Below, one piece after another: positions 1 to 9,136 of a stretch of 64,000 nucleotides of DNA. Under the pieces are notes generated by a model. It searched no databases and had not been told where the DNA came from. It saw only the letters and a program-made list of their open reading frames with translations. The stretch is from Arsukibacterium sp. MJ3. GTDB taxonomy: Bacteria > Pseudomonadota > Gammaproteobacteria > Enterobacterales > Alteromonadaceae. Position 1 is the stretch's first letter. Every line of letters starts with the position of its first letter. The translations under genes were made by a program, and so were the position numbers. The stretch spans positions 1 to 64,000 of the forward strand of contig NZ_LAHP01000009.1 in assembly GCF_000987765.1 (NCBI RefSeq). The letters are read 5' to 3'.

Positions 1-696
1 GCTACCAGCCACATCAACTGACCAGCTACCATCGGCTTGTACGGTAGTGGTGTAGGTTACGCCATTAATTACCATGGTGACCACATCGCCTGGGGCAATG
101 TCGCCGCCAGTAGCCGTGCCCGTTACGGTAATAGTACCTGCAGCTTCAGCGGCATTAACGATATCATCGGCGGTAATGTTATTGACTTGAATAACAGCGG
201 GTGTATTTGTTGGCTCATCATCAATGGCAACAACTGCTGCATTTATCGGCGTATCAACTGCAAGAGCTTGCGCTACAAATGAGCCAGGAGTTAATAAGGT
301 AGCATCATTAAGTTCGACAATCCTGGTAAGCCTTACAAAGCTATTACCGCTATTTTCAGCAGAGCCGGCGCCGCCGGCAGCGGTAGCTTCAAATTGCTCC
401 AGTAAATCACCTTCTTCATCTAGCACAGCCAAAATATCTGCAGCAGAATCAAGGTTAACCTCGGAGTCTTCTGCTGTTGTGTCGGCTTGCAGCCAACTAT
501 CTGAAATAACAATTTGCTGATTCTCTGCAACAGCAACAGTTTCATCTAAATATGCCAACACAACCTTGCCGTTGTCAGAAGTAATAACAGTATCACCGGG
601 CATTAGTGTCTCACCCTGCTGCAAAACTCTTATTTCACCGTTAGCAGCTTGCACTTCGACGATACCTTCAACAACTTGAGCAACGATTTTTGACAT
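1..696 (-). CDS. Giant retention-module adhesin (LapA/BapA-like), N-terminal part
   Basis: The frame is open from ATG at 696 to the left edge (232 codons), so only the N-terminus is present. Residues 1-130 look like the retention module of LapA-type adhesins: short beta-rich repeats ([40 protein letters not shown]), then a flexible stretch with TAAGG at residues 105-109. In LapA the periplasmic protease LapG cuts within a TAAG at nearly the same residue. From about residue 165 an Ig-like repeat begins ([17 protein letters not shown], then [17 protein letters not shown]), typical of the long repeat region. The secretion genes run divergently from it and lapG/lapD lie 6.5 kb away. The fold and role are inferred from family knowledge; the C-terminal RTX secretion signal is outside the window. 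Confidence 0.88.
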   Translation of the reverse strand, partial: MSKIVAQVVEGIVEVQAANGEIRVLQQGETLMPGDTVITSDNGKVVLAYLDETVAVAENQQIVISDSWLQADTTAEDSEVNLDSAADILAVLDEEGDLLEQFEATAAGGAGSAENSGNSFVRLTRIVELNDATLLTPGSFVAQALAVDTPINAAVVAIDDEPTNTPAVIQVNNITADDIVNAAEAAGTITVTGTATGGDIAPGDVVTMVINGVTYTTTVQADGSWSVDVAGS

Positions 697-881
697 AAAT
701 AAATTCCATAAATTAAATATTTCAATTGATATGTTAAGGCATCACAACAATTGAAACTATTGGACCTGAGTACAGTTTAAAAAACGTTCAGTCGGTTTAT
801 CGCCTTTTGTAGCCAACCACCTGTACTGTAGGATATAATTTGCGCAATTCAGTATTTTGTTATTTGAAGGATTCAATAAAA
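697..881. promoter_or_regulatory. Divergent promoter region of adhesin and type I secretion genes
   Basis: This A+T-rich gap separates the adhesin (leftward) from the TolC-OmpA gene (rightward). A perfect -10 hexamer TATAAT lies at 834-839 on the plus strand, without an obvious -35. It would start transcription near 846, which argues against a TTG start at 840 and for the GTG at 882. No clear operator was recognised. It is the natural site for joint control of adhesin and exporter, but that is inference. Confidence 0.45.
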
Positions 882-2750
882 GTGAGAGCAGTAAACTCTT
901 TAAAAGTATTTCAATCCGTTTTATTTATTATCTTAATCGCCATCGCTGCACCAAGCTATTCTGCTGCTACCGTGCAGGAAGCAGCAAAAATCGCAATTGA
1001 AAAAAACCCTGATGTTTTAGCAAAATGGTATGAGTTTTTGGCTGCAGGCGAAAATGTTAATGCTGCCCGTGCAGGTTATAAGCCGTCAGTTGATGGCTCG
1101 GTGGGATATCAATATCAAAAACAAGATTATGGTTTTATCAGGGAATACGATGGTGCTTATGCCAGACTTACACTTACCCAAATGTTGTACGATGGTAGCA
1201 GGACCCGCTCTGAGGTAAATAGATTTTCTAATTTTCAATTAGTTGCTTATTTTAATCTGTTAGAAACAGCTGAAAATGTCGCGTTAGAGGCCTTCAGGGC
1301 CTATCAGGATGTGCTTGCGCAACGCAAACTGGTAGCACTTGCTCAAAATAATTTAAATAAGCATTTTGAAGTTTATCGCCAAATTGAAAGTAGTGCTAAA
1401 GCAGGTGTGGCTAAATTAGCTGATTTAGAGCAAATAAGTGGCCGGGTGTCCCTAGCGCAAAGTAACTTAATAACTGAAACATCAAACTTGCACGATGTCA
1501 CCACCCGCTATTTAAGAATAGTGGGGGTGTTGCCATCAGAGGTAATGAATGATGTGGTTATCCCGGATGCATTACCAGACACCGTTTCTCAGGCTTTGCT
1601 ACAAGCCTATCAAGTCAGCCCTGCTTACCATGCGGCTCTGCGAAATATTAAGGCAGCTGAGTTTGCGGCTCAGGCAGAAAAGTCTAACTTTAAACCCACT
1701 GTTAATCTGGTTGGAAGTTATGGTTTTCAAAATTACTCTGATATTGGCGTACAAACAGATCAAAACGAAGCTAGAGTGGGTATTGAGTTAAAATACAATT
1801 TTTACAGCGGCGGTCGAAACTCTGCTACGTTAAAACGTGCTTATGCAGAAATAAACTTGGCGCAGGAACTCAGAGATCAAGCGTGCTTAAATATTCGGCA
1901 AACCATTCAGGTTGCTTACAATGACGGCAGCAAGCTTTTTGAACAGTTGCCGTTGTTAAATCAACACCGATTATCTTCTGACAAAGTAAGAACAGCATAT
2001 AAACAGCAATTTGATATAGGACAACGTTCTTTATTAGATGTGTTGGATTCGGAAAATGAGTTTTTTCAAGCCAGCAGAGCCTATCTGGCCGCTAACTTCA
2101 GTTTAAGTGTGGCAAATGCCAGAACACTGGCAGGGATGGGTAGTTTACTTAACACCTTAGGTTTAGCTTCCAGTACCTGGCCTTCGTTAACTGACTTAGG
2201 AGCAGAAAAGCTGACGGTAGATCCTGCCACTGCCTGCCCAGCTATCGATGTATATAGCAGCTTGCAGATGGATAATGATGCCGACAACGATTCAGTTAAA
2301 GACGCAGCTGACTATTGCCCTAATACGCCTGAGACTGACAAGGTAGATGAAAAAGGGTGCTCAATATTTACTGAAACGATGGTTAATTTCACTTTAGACG
2401 TAAAGTTTGGTCATAACTCTTCTGACATTAGTGAGCAAAACTTACCTGATATCGCAAATTTTGCTGCTTTTTTGCAGCGTTATCCCAATACCAACACTGA
2501 AATTCAGGGACATACTTCATTACAAGGCGCCTCCTGGTATAACGATATTTTGTCGCAACAACGTGCCGATGCCGTGAAAGAGTTGCTGGTTACTAAGTTT
2601 GGTATAGATGAAGGGCGAATTGCGACTAAGGGTTATGGGTCAAGCCAAGTGTTGTCTAAAGCCGATACCGATGCGGCGCACAATTTAAATCGCCGGATAG
2701 AAGCCATTGTGCGTGCCAAGGATGAGAGTTCAGTTCGTCGGGGCGAATAA
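882..2750 (+). CDS. TolC-family outer membrane channel fused to an OmpA domain (AggA/LapE-like)
   Basis: Outer-membrane exit duct of the adhesin type I secretion system. I choose GTG at 882: GAAGGA lies 10 nt upstream, and the product begins with a compact signal peptide ending PSYSA. The frame stays open to a TTG at 840, but that has no ribosome site. After the signal come two TolC repeats (to about residue 430), then an Asp-rich linker (DNDADNDSVKDAADYCP) of the calcium-binding thrombospondin-3 type, then an OmpA C-terminal domain with a QGHTSLQG-like motif and NRRIEAIV, which binds peptidoglycan in that family. In Shewanella the TolC (AggA) and OmpA proteins of the homologous locus are separate genes, so this is a fusion. 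It is first in the run lapB-lapC-luxR. Confidence 0.85.
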   Translation: MRAVNSLKVFQSVLFIILIAIAAPSYSAATVQEAAKIAIEKNPDVLAKWYEFLAAGENVNAARAGYKPSVDGSVGYQYQKQDYGFIREYDGAYARLTLTQMLYDGSRTRSEVNRFSNFQLVAYFNLLETAENVALEAFRAYQDVLAQRKLVALAQNNLNKHFEVYRQIESSAKAGVAKLADLEQISGRVSLAQSNLITETSNLHDVTTRYLRIVGVLPSEVMNDVVIPDALPDTVSQALLQAYQVSPAYHAALRNIKAAEFAAQAEKSNFKPTVNLVGSYGFQNYSDIGVQTDQNEARVGIELKYNFYSGGRNSATLKRAYAEINLAQELRDQACLNIRQTIQVAYNDGSKLFEQLPLLNQHRLSSDKVRTAYKQQFDIGQRSLLDVLDSENEFFQASRAYLAANFSLSVANARTLAGMGSLLNTLGLASSTWPSLTDLGAEKLTVDPATACPAIDVYSSLQMDNDADNDSVKDAADYCPNTPETDKVDEKGCSIFTETMVNFTLDVKFGHNSSDISEQNLPDIANFAAFLQRYPNTNTEIQGHTSLQGASWYNDILSQQRADAVKELLVTKFGIDEGRIATKGYGSSQVLSKADTDAAHNLNRRIEAIVRAKDESSVRRGE

Positions 2751-2777
2751 TAAAATATAGCGATAGGAAGTAGCTCA

Positions 2778-4916
2778 TTGATACCAGATAACCAACATAC
2801 CGGTGGGCCGCTTTTTGAAGCATTACTGTATATATGTGAATTTCATCATCATGCTGTAAGCCCGGCCGCGCTAATCAGCGGCCTGCCGCTTACTAACAAC
2901 ATGCTAAGCCCTGCTGTTTTTAATCGGGCTGCAGACAGAGCCAAACTGGCCTCGAAAATACTACAACGACCACTGCAACAGCTTAACGCTGCCCTGCTAC
3001 CGGCTATTTTAACGCTGCAAGACAACAAAGCCTGTTTAATTCACAGTATTGACCACATTACCAAACAGGCGGTAATTAGCTACCCGGAGCTACCTCAGAG
3101 TGTCTTAACTATTACTCTTGAACAGCTTAGTAACGTTTATGCGGGTACTGTATTTTACGTTCGCCCCAAAACCGATGCAGAAGAAAAAACTAACCATTTT
3201 AAGTTGCCTGCACATTTACATTGGTTTTGGGGGGTTATTAAACAAAATCGTTCGCTGTATCGGGATGTGTTACTGGCTGCGGTATTAATTAACCTTTTTG
3301 CACTGTCTATGCCGATGTTTGTCATGAATGTGTACGACAGGGTGGTTCCTAATATGGCGACTCACACCTTGTGGATCCTGGCGTCGGGAATTACTTTAGT
3401 ACTAATAGCGGATTTAGTTTTAAAATCATTAAGACATCACTTCGTTGATTTAGCTGCCAGCAAAACAGATGTAATGCTGTCGTCCGCTATTATGGATAAA
3501 GTGTTGTCGATGAAGTTGAAATATCGACCGCAATCAACCGGATCTTTCGCTTCTATTGTTCAGTCATTTGAATCGGTTAGAAGTTTTATCGGGTCGTTAA
3601 CTATTGTGGCATTGGCCGATTTACCTTTTGTGTTGTTGTATTGCGTAGTTATTGGCCTGATTAGTTTGCCTTTACTTGTTCCTATTATTGTTGGGGCTAT
3701 TATCTCGCTAATTTATGCTTATTTTGCACAGCGTAAACTTAAATTTCTGTCTGATGAGTCAGCTAAGTCTGCAGCAGAGCGAAATTCCACATTAATTGAA
3801 GCAATTGGCTCGCTGGAAACGGCAAAGTCGAGCAATGTTAAAACCGATATTCAACATAATTGGGAGCAGTTGTCGTTAAGTTGTGCACACAATAGTGCCA
3901 AAATGCGCTCCGTGTCTGCTTCTGTCAGCAATTTCACGGCGTTTATTCAGCAATTAGCCGGGGTTGCGGTCATAATTGTTGGTGTGTATTTACTTATTGC
4001 TGGCAACCTCACTCAGGGTAGTTTAATTGCGGTGTTTTTGTTGTCATCAAGAGCATTAGCGCCAGTGAGCCAGGCCGCAGGGTTATTAGCGCAATTTCAC
4101 TATGCGTCATCGGCGTTTGAAAATTTAAATGTGCTGATGCAGTATCAATCGGAACAAGATGTCAGCCGTAAAACCATTAGTAAGCCAGTGTTGCAAGGTA
4201 AAATAGAATTTAAACGCGTTAGCTTTAGTTATCAGGATGGTGATTTACCGTCCTTGCAAAATGTCAGTTTTAGTATAGAACCAGGCGAGCATGTGGCTAT
4301 TTTAGGCCGCAATGGTTCTGGTAAATCAACCTTAGAAAAATTAATCTTAGGCTTGCATGAGCCAACCGAAGGACAAGTGCTGTTAGACGGCATTGATATT
4401 AACCAGCTAGACATTCATCAAGTCAGAAATAACATTGGTTATGTGCCACAAGACATTACGTTGTTCAGAGGTACGCTGCGTTATAACATTGAACTTGCGG
4501 CTGCAACCAAAAGCGCCGAGCATTTTCTTAATGTGTGTAATATCTCTGGCTTAAATCACCTGCTTAGCCAACATCCGGCCGGCTTTGAGATGCAAGTAGG
4601 AGAAAAGGGGCAAAACTTGTCGGGCGGCCAAAAGCAAATAGTTGCCATTGCCCGGGCCTTATATAATGACCCCCCTATATTGTTGCTTGATGAACCCACT
4701 GCCGCGCTTGACCATAGCAGCGAAGAGGCATTTCGTAAGCATTTAGGTGGCTATGCACAAGGTAAAACATTATTGCTTATTACCCATCGTAGCCCGCTGT
4801 TAGCGTTAGCCAACCGGATTATTGTTATCGATAATGGCAAAATTATTGCTGATGGCCCCAAAGACACGGTAATGGAAGCATTGCGTCAAGGCAAAATCAT
4901 GGGTACCAGCACATGA
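2778..4916 (+). CDS. lapB: Type I secretion ABC transporter, LapB-like
   Basis: Inner-membrane ABC exporter that would drive secretion of the adhesin. Start is TTG at 2778 with AGGAAG 7 nt upstream. The 712-residue product has an N-terminal C39-like domain (about 1-130) in which I see no catalytic Cys motif, so it should bind rather than cleave substrate. The membrane domain spans about 165-440. The nucleotide-binding domain has Walker A GRNGSGKST (510-518), signature LSGGQ (614-618) and Walker B ILLLDEPTAALD (about 634-645), all intact. Length and layout match LapB/RtxB exporters. The stop overlaps the lapC start (ATGA), indicating translational coupling. Confidence 0.92.
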   Translation: MIPDNQHTGGPLFEALLYICEFHHHAVSPAALISGLPLTNNMLSPAVFNRAADRAKLASKILQRPLQQLNAALLPAILTLQDNKACLIHSIDHITKQAVISYPELPQSVLTITLEQLSNVYAGTVFYVRPKTDAEEKTNHFKLPAHLHWFWGVIKQNRSLYRDVLLAAVLINLFALSMPMFVMNVYDRVVPNMATHTLWILASGITLVLIADLVLKSLRHHFVDLAASKTDVMLSSAIMDKVLSMKLKYRPQSTGSFASIVQSFESVRSFIGSLTIVALADLPFVLLYCVVIGLISLPLLVPIIVGAIISLIYAYFAQRKLKFLSDESAKSAAERNSTLIEAIGSLETAKSSNVKTDIQHNWEQLSLSCAHNSAKMRSVSASVSNFTAFIQQLAGVAVIIVGVYLLIAGNLTQGSLIAVFLLSSRALAPVSQAAGLLAQFHYASSAFENLNVLMQYQSEQDVSRKTISKPVLQGKIEFKRVSFSYQDGDLPSLQNVSFSIEPGEHVAILGRNGSGKSTLEKLILGLHEPTEGQVLLDGIDINQLDIHQVRNNIGYVPQDITLFRGTLRYNIELAAATKSAEHFLNVCNISGLNHLLSQHPAGFEMQVGEKGQNLSGGQKQIVAIARALYNDPPILLLDEPTAALDHSSEEAFRKHLGGYAQGKTLLLITHRSPLLALANRIIVIDNGKIIADGPKDTVMEALRQGKIMGTST

Positions 4917-6229
4917 GTAACGCCCCGGAAAAATTCTCTAAAGATTGGGTTTGTGAGGCTGAATGGGCACGCATTGCCCAGGCGCCGTTATCAGCTCGCC
5001 GGCTACTTTACGCTATTGCTATCTGCGTTATCGTGCTGCTGGTGTGGGCCGGTTTTGCACCACTGGATGAAATAGCCAGAGGCGATGGTAAGATTATTAC
5101 TTCGCAACAATTACAAACTATCCAATCACTTGATGGTGGTTTAGTTACTGATATTGTGGTGCGTGAAGGACAAATTGTTGATGCCGGACAGGTGTTGTTA
5201 ATTGTTGACTCAACACGTTCGGCATCTAACTTGGCTGAAAATAAAGCGCAGTTCTATGCCCTTACCGCTGAGGTAGCCAGGCTGATTGCCCTGACTAACG
5301 AAACCGAACCTCAGTTTCCTGACGAATTGAACATACTAGCGCCCGCCCGCCTGCAACACGAAATACAGCTATACCGTAATAGTTTGGCGGAGCTGAACGA
5401 GCAATTGGCAGTACAAGCTGAACAACAGCAACAGCGGCAACAAGAATTAGTGGAAGCAAGAGCGGCCCAATTTCAATATAGTCAGACGTTGGCACTGACT
5501 AATCAGGAATTAACGGTTACCAAGCCATTAAGAGCCTCTGGTGCAGTTTCAGACATTGACATTTTGCGGCTAGAGCGTGATGTTGCCAGAGCAACAGGTG
5601 AAAAAAAGCGGGCTGAAGCAAACGTTGCCAGGGCCGAGTCTGCCTTGCAAGAAGCTGGAAATAAGCTAAAAGAAATTAAGTTGATGGTGTTGAATCGTTG
5701 GCGTAATCAATTGTCTGACTCGCGCTCGAGGTTGGCTGCTTTAGCCGAATTGCAAACCGGACTGGTAGACATGGTGCAACAAGCCGAAGTGAAGTCTCCA
5801 ATAAGGGGAACCATTCAACGGTTGCATATCAATACCGTTGGCGGCGTATTAACGCCAGGCAGAGATATATTAGATATTGTGCCGTTAGATGACAAACTAC
5901 TTATCGAAGCCAGAATATCACCCAGAGACATTGCCTTTATTCAACTAGGCCAGCAAGCCACTATCAGAATTAGCGCTTACGACTTTGCAATATTTGGCGG
6001 TTTGCAGGCCAGCGTAAGCCATATTAGCGCCGACACAGTAACCGATGAAAAAGATAACACCTATTACGTGGTCAGGCTAAGTACCGCTAGCCAAAAGCTC
6101 GATGACCGGTTAACTATATTACCGGGCATGACGGTTCAGGTTGATATTGTTACCGGGAAACGCACGGTTTTGTCTTATTTACTTAAGCCATTACTCAGAG
6201 CAAAAAGTAACGCGATGACAGAGAGATAA
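4913..6229 (+). CDS. lapC: Type I secretion membrane fusion protein, LapC-like (HlyD family)
   Basis: Periplasmic adaptor joining LapB to the TolC-like channel. The 438-residue protein has a short cytoplasmic N-terminus, one membrane helix (about 32-50), a biotinyl-lipoyl half (GDGKIITSQQLQTIQSLDGG), a long Gln/Ala/Glu-rich coiled-coil hairpin (about 120-290), the second lipoyl half and a beta-barrel (IVPLDDKLLIEARISP), ending with the HlyD-type VQVDIVTGKRTVLSYLLKP. All are standard for the HlyD/LapC type I secretion family. Its ATG overlaps the lapB stop by 4 bp. Confidence 0.92.
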   Translation: MSNAPEKFSKDWVCEAEWARIAQAPLSARRLLYAIAICVIVLLVWAGFAPLDEIARGDGKIITSQQLQTIQSLDGGLVTDIVVREGQIVDAGQVLLIVDSTRSASNLAENKAQFYALTAEVARLIALTNETEPQFPDELNILAPARLQHEIQLYRNSLAELNEQLAVQAEQQQQRQQELVEARAAQFQYSQTLALTNQELTVTKPLRASGAVSDIDILRLERDVARATGEKKRAEANVARAESALQEAGNKLKEIKLMVLNRWRNQLSDSRSRLAALAELQTGLVDMVQQAEVKSPIRGTIQRLHINTVGGVLTPGRDILDIVPLDDKLLIEARISPRDIAFIQLGQQATIRISAYDFAIFGGLQASVSHISADTVTDEKDNTYYVVRLSTASQKLDDRLTILPGMTVQVDIVTGKRTVLSYLLKPLLRAKSNAMTER

Positions 6230-6236
6230 TAGCTTA

Positions 6237-6824
6237 ATGGCGAATGTAGCAATTTTTACTGCACCAGGTTTTACAGCGTCTAGCTGGTGCTCAGCCTTCG
6301 GGCAGCCGGCAATTTATACCTTTCCTGATGCCAATACTCAGGCATTGCAAGAATGCGAGGTGGTGCTAATTCACAGTGCCCGGAAAGATTGGCAATCGCT
6401 GCTGCAACAGTTGCAGGCAACCAAGCATATTATTGTGATTAGCCAGCAATTATCCATGACAGAGTTGCAGGTTGCCCTTACGCAGGGGGCAAAAGGCTAT
6501 TTAGATGCCGGTAGTAACAGTGCTAATTTAATGCAATCAGTTAGTGCAGTAAGCAATGGTGCGTTATGGATCCCGGCGTCTTTGCTTAATCAGCTGAACC
6601 GTTTTCTATCGAAAGTTATGCCGTCGCAGCATGGCTGGCCGTCTTTTGAACAGCGCTTATCAAAAAGAGAATATGAAGTTGCCAGTCTGGCCCGGCAAGG
6701 TTGTAGCAATAAAGACATTGCAACAACGTTATACATTACGGAAAGAACGGTAAAGCAACACCTGACGTCGACCTTTGCTAAACTGGGCATTAAAGACAGG
6801 TTGCAATTAATATTGCTGCTTTAG
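6237..6824 (+). CDS. LuxR-type transcription regulator with degenerate receiver
   Basis: A 195-residue protein with a receiver-like N-terminus (about 1-120) and a C-terminal LuxR helix-turn-helix (LSKREYEVASLARQGCSNKDIATTLYITERTVKQHL). The receiver looks inactive for phosphorylation: the acidic pair after strand 1 is absent (VAIFTAPG), the phospho-acceptor place reads VVLIHSAR, and the usual GYLLK lysine motif reads GYLDAG. It begins 7 bp after lapC and is probably part of the same transcript, so control of the adhesin/exporter promoter is a reasonable guess. There is no autoinducer-binding domain, so it is not a quorum-sensing LuxR. Target and signal are unknown. Confidence 0.8.
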   Translation: MANVAIFTAPGFTASSWCSAFGQPAIYTFPDANTQALQECEVVLIHSARKDWQSLLQQLQATKHIIVISQQLSMTELQVALTQGAKGYLDAGSNSANLMQSVSAVSNGALWIPASLLNQLNRFLSKVMPSQHGWPSFEQRLSKREYEVASLARQGCSNKDIATTLYITERTVKQHLTSTFAKLGIKDRLQLILLL

Positions 6825-6836
6825 AGGAATAATTTT

Positions 6837-7199
6837 ATGTATGTTAAGCGAGCAAGTGATAATGAGATAGTGGCATTAAGTACTGAGCAATCAGTTGAAT
6901 ATCCAGAGTATGTATCAAATAACGATCCCAATTTACTGCTTTTTATGCAAAAAAATATTCCCGCTTATGAATTGGCAAAAAAAGAGTTAAGCCATAGTAA
7001 AAAGCTGCAACACTCTGACGCAGAGTTAGCCCGTGTACTGGAAGATTTAGTAGAGTTACTTACTGCAAATGGCACCATTACCTTTACCGAACTGCCTATG
7101 GCCGCGCAGGAAAAGTTATTAAATCGAAAAACCTTACGCCATAACATGAGAAGCTTACAGCTGTTCAATGAAGAAGAAGATGACAGCCTTATGCCCTGA
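6837..7199 (+). CDS. Small conserved protein, unknown function
   Basis: 120 residues, start ATG with AGAGGA 8 nt upstream, 12 bp after the LuxR gene and so probably last in the operon. It begins MYVKR and has a central helical segment (AELARVLEDLVELLTANGTI) followed by FTELPMAAQEKLLNRKTLR. I recall this pattern from a family often labelled tryptophan synthase subunit beta in marine gammaproteobacteria and pseudomonads. The protein is far too short for TrpB and lacks its PLP lysine, so that label should not be used. No signal peptide or membrane helix is evident; it should be cytoplasmic. A role with the adhesin locus is only suggested by position. Confidence 0.7.
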   Translation: MYVKRASDNEIVALSTEQSVEYPEYVSNNDPNLLLFMQKNIPAYELAKKELSHSKKLQHSDAELARVLEDLVELLTANGTITFTELPMAAQEKLLNRKTLRHNMRSLQLFNEEEDDSLMP

Positions 7200-7206
7200 A
7201 TAACGG

Positions 7207-9105
7207 CTAGCCAATAGCCGGGCCGGTAAGGCCATCGAAGCCCAGTGCCAGTAAGCTGTCAACATCTGCAGCACAGACCACACCTTCAGCAATCACCGTT
7301 AAACTTAACGTATGCGCCAGTTTAATTAACCCGCTCAGTAGCTGTGCTGTGTCAAGTGATTGATACCGTAGCACTATTGCCGAGTCTACTTTTAAATAAT
7401 CGATGCCTAATTTTTCTAAATCTTTGATCGAGCCGATAGCGTAACCACATTTTTGTAACCCTACATTCACTGCCAGGGCTTTTAAGGCGGAGGTAAAATT
7501 GATAAACAGCAGTTGATGCTTAACCACCAGCCGTTCATCAAATTCCAGTGATAACCGTTGGCAAATAGCTTTGGGTAGCGCCTGCAATATCGTTAATAAT
7601 TGATAGTGAGCGGTAACATCAATTAAGGTTAAATCAGATATGTTTATCGCAAGCTTCATATCTGCATTTTCTGCAAGTTGTTGCACGGCGCGCTTGACCA
7701 TGGCGGTATCAAGCTGGCTGGTAAACTGGTAGCGCCTGGCCCATCCCAAGATTTGGCCTGCAGATAACCACTGTGAATTTATATTCATCCTTAGCATGGC
7801 TTCCTGATGCATTATACTGCCGTTACGCAGCTGCACCGGATAGGTTTTTGACGAAATACCATCTGAGCTAATAGCGTGTTTCAGCGCTTTAAGCCAGTCC
7901 GTCGCATCGGCTAAGGTTTTATGTGGCTGCGCTTCTTGCAACGTTTTAGTCTGCATTGGCGGCGAAGCTTCAACCTCAACCAACATGGCATCTAATTGCG
8001 ACAGAGTTTGCTGCCGGCTGTTCACCGCATCCAGTGAAATACCGACCAGTAAAATAGGGGCGGTTTTATGTTGTGGTTCAATTAAGCATGCCGCGTTAAG
8101 TTGTGTAATCAATTGCTGGCAAAGCTCAGCGGTAGAGTCTAATTGGTCAACCACCACAAAAAAATCACTGCCGTTTAAGCGGCTAACTAGCCGAACGCCA
8201 TGATGGTGCTGAACTTCATCAACCAGATGTTTTAACCAGACGTTTGTTGCAGCATGGCCTAATTGCAAGTTAATCGCTTGCAGGTCATTTATGCGCAGTA
8301 AAAATACACAGCTCATTTCACGGCGTTCTGTGTTGTTAAAGTAGCCCTCTAACCAACTGGCACAATATTCCCGGTTAAAGGCACCGGTAACAGTATCTAA
8401 TTCATATTGCTTTTGCAGGCGATTAAGTTGTTTTTGCTCTTGCTCCAGCATAGCTCTAACTCTGCCGGTTAAGCGGTTCATGGCGGCTACCAGGCGCTTT
8501 AATTCAAATGTTGCGGGTTCATCTGTAGTGATAAACTGCCGGTTACCTAATGCTTCCGCCTGAGTAACCACTTGATTAAGGGGCTTACGAACACGATTTA
8601 ACAATACACTGCCAACAACACCACACACCATGGCGATGAGCAGAAAACCCAGTGCTAAATTTTTGGTTATCTGCCATAAAGCCACTAGGCTATAATCAGT
8701 TTGGCTTTCTAATTCTATGCTGCCAAAACGTTGCCATCCATCCTGTATTTGGGCAATACCAGGGTTAATATCAAAATTAAGCAAGCTAACAAACCAATCG
8801 GGTGCCGCAATTTGTTGTGCCGGTAAGGTAAACTCCGTAACGGTATTTCCTGCTACATCTTTTAAGGCAATTCGACGGTAATATCCGGTATCAAATTGAG
8901 CCGAGAGCATCAATTCCAATGTGGTGAGATCTTTATCCATTTGTGACAGCGTTAACGCTATGCCCGTGGCATTATCAATATTTTTGACTTGCAATTGTTC
9001 AGCCAGGTAATTTTTAGTCTGATAAGCACTAATAAAGAAGCTACTGCCGAAGGCCAACAGCACGATAACAATAATAGCGATCCACAATTGTTTAATAAGC
9101 GACAT
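7207..9105 (-). CDS. lapD: c-di-GMP effector LapD-like (HAMP, degenerate GGDEF and EAL)
   Basis: Inner-membrane receptor that holds the LapG protease when c-di-GMP is bound, sparing the adhesin. Start ATG at 9105 with AAGGGG upstream; 632 residues. Membrane helix about 5-27; periplasmic domain about 28-148 with Trp124 in DGWQRFG, placed like the Trp by which LapD contacts LapG; second helix about 149-170; HAMP about 171-225; then GGDEF and EAL domains. The GGDEF motif reads NGSDF, so no cyclase activity is expected. The EAL motif reads EAM and the DDFG loop reads AIGSIKD, so hydrolysis should be lost, leaving a binding domain. It lies 31 bp downstream of lapG and converges on the secretion operon. 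Confidence 0.9.
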   Translation of the reverse strand: MSLIKQLWIAIIVIVLLAFGSSFFISAYQTKNYLAEQLQVKNIDNATGIALTLSQMDKDLTTLELMLSAQFDTGYYRRIALKDVAGNTVTEFTLPAQQIAAPDWFVSLLNFDINPGIAQIQDGWQRFGSIELESQTDYSLVALWQITKNLALGFLLIAMVCGVVGSVLLNRVRKPLNQVVTQAEALGNRQFITTDEPATFELKRLVAAMNRLTGRVRAMLEQEQKQLNRLQKQYELDTVTGAFNREYCASWLEGYFNNTERREMSCVFLLRINDLQAINLQLGHAATNVWLKHLVDEVQHHHGVRLVSRLNGSDFFVVVDQLDSTAELCQQLITQLNAACLIEPQHKTAPILLVGISLDAVNSRQQTLSQLDAMLVEVEASPPMQTKTLQEAQPHKTLADATDWLKALKHAISSDGISSKTYPVQLRNGSIMHQEAMLRMNINSQWLSAGQILGWARRYQFTSQLDTAMVKRAVQQLAENADMKLAINISDLTLIDVTAHYQLLTILQALPKAICQRLSLEFDERLVVKHQLLFINFTSALKALAVNVGLQKCGYAIGSIKDLEKLGIDYLKVDSAIVLRYQSLDTAQLLSGLIKLAHTLSLTVIAEGVVCAADVDSLLALGFDGLTGPAIG

Positions 9106-9136
9106 TATTTACCCCTTAACCCACTTTTGCTGGGCA

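Noticed and set aside
37-520. Two overlapping rightward open frames at the left edge
   Set aside because: They lie antisense to the adhesin frame, which is open to the edge and has clear retention-module sequence; the rightward translations have no recognisable features.
6237-6824. Quorum-sensing LuxR
   Set aside because: The N-terminus is receiver-like, not an autoinducer-binding domain, and no luxI-type gene is present.
6837-7199. Label as tryptophan synthase beta subunit
   Set aside because: The protein is 120 residues, lacks the PLP lysine and substrate motifs of TrpB, and is not near other trp genes.
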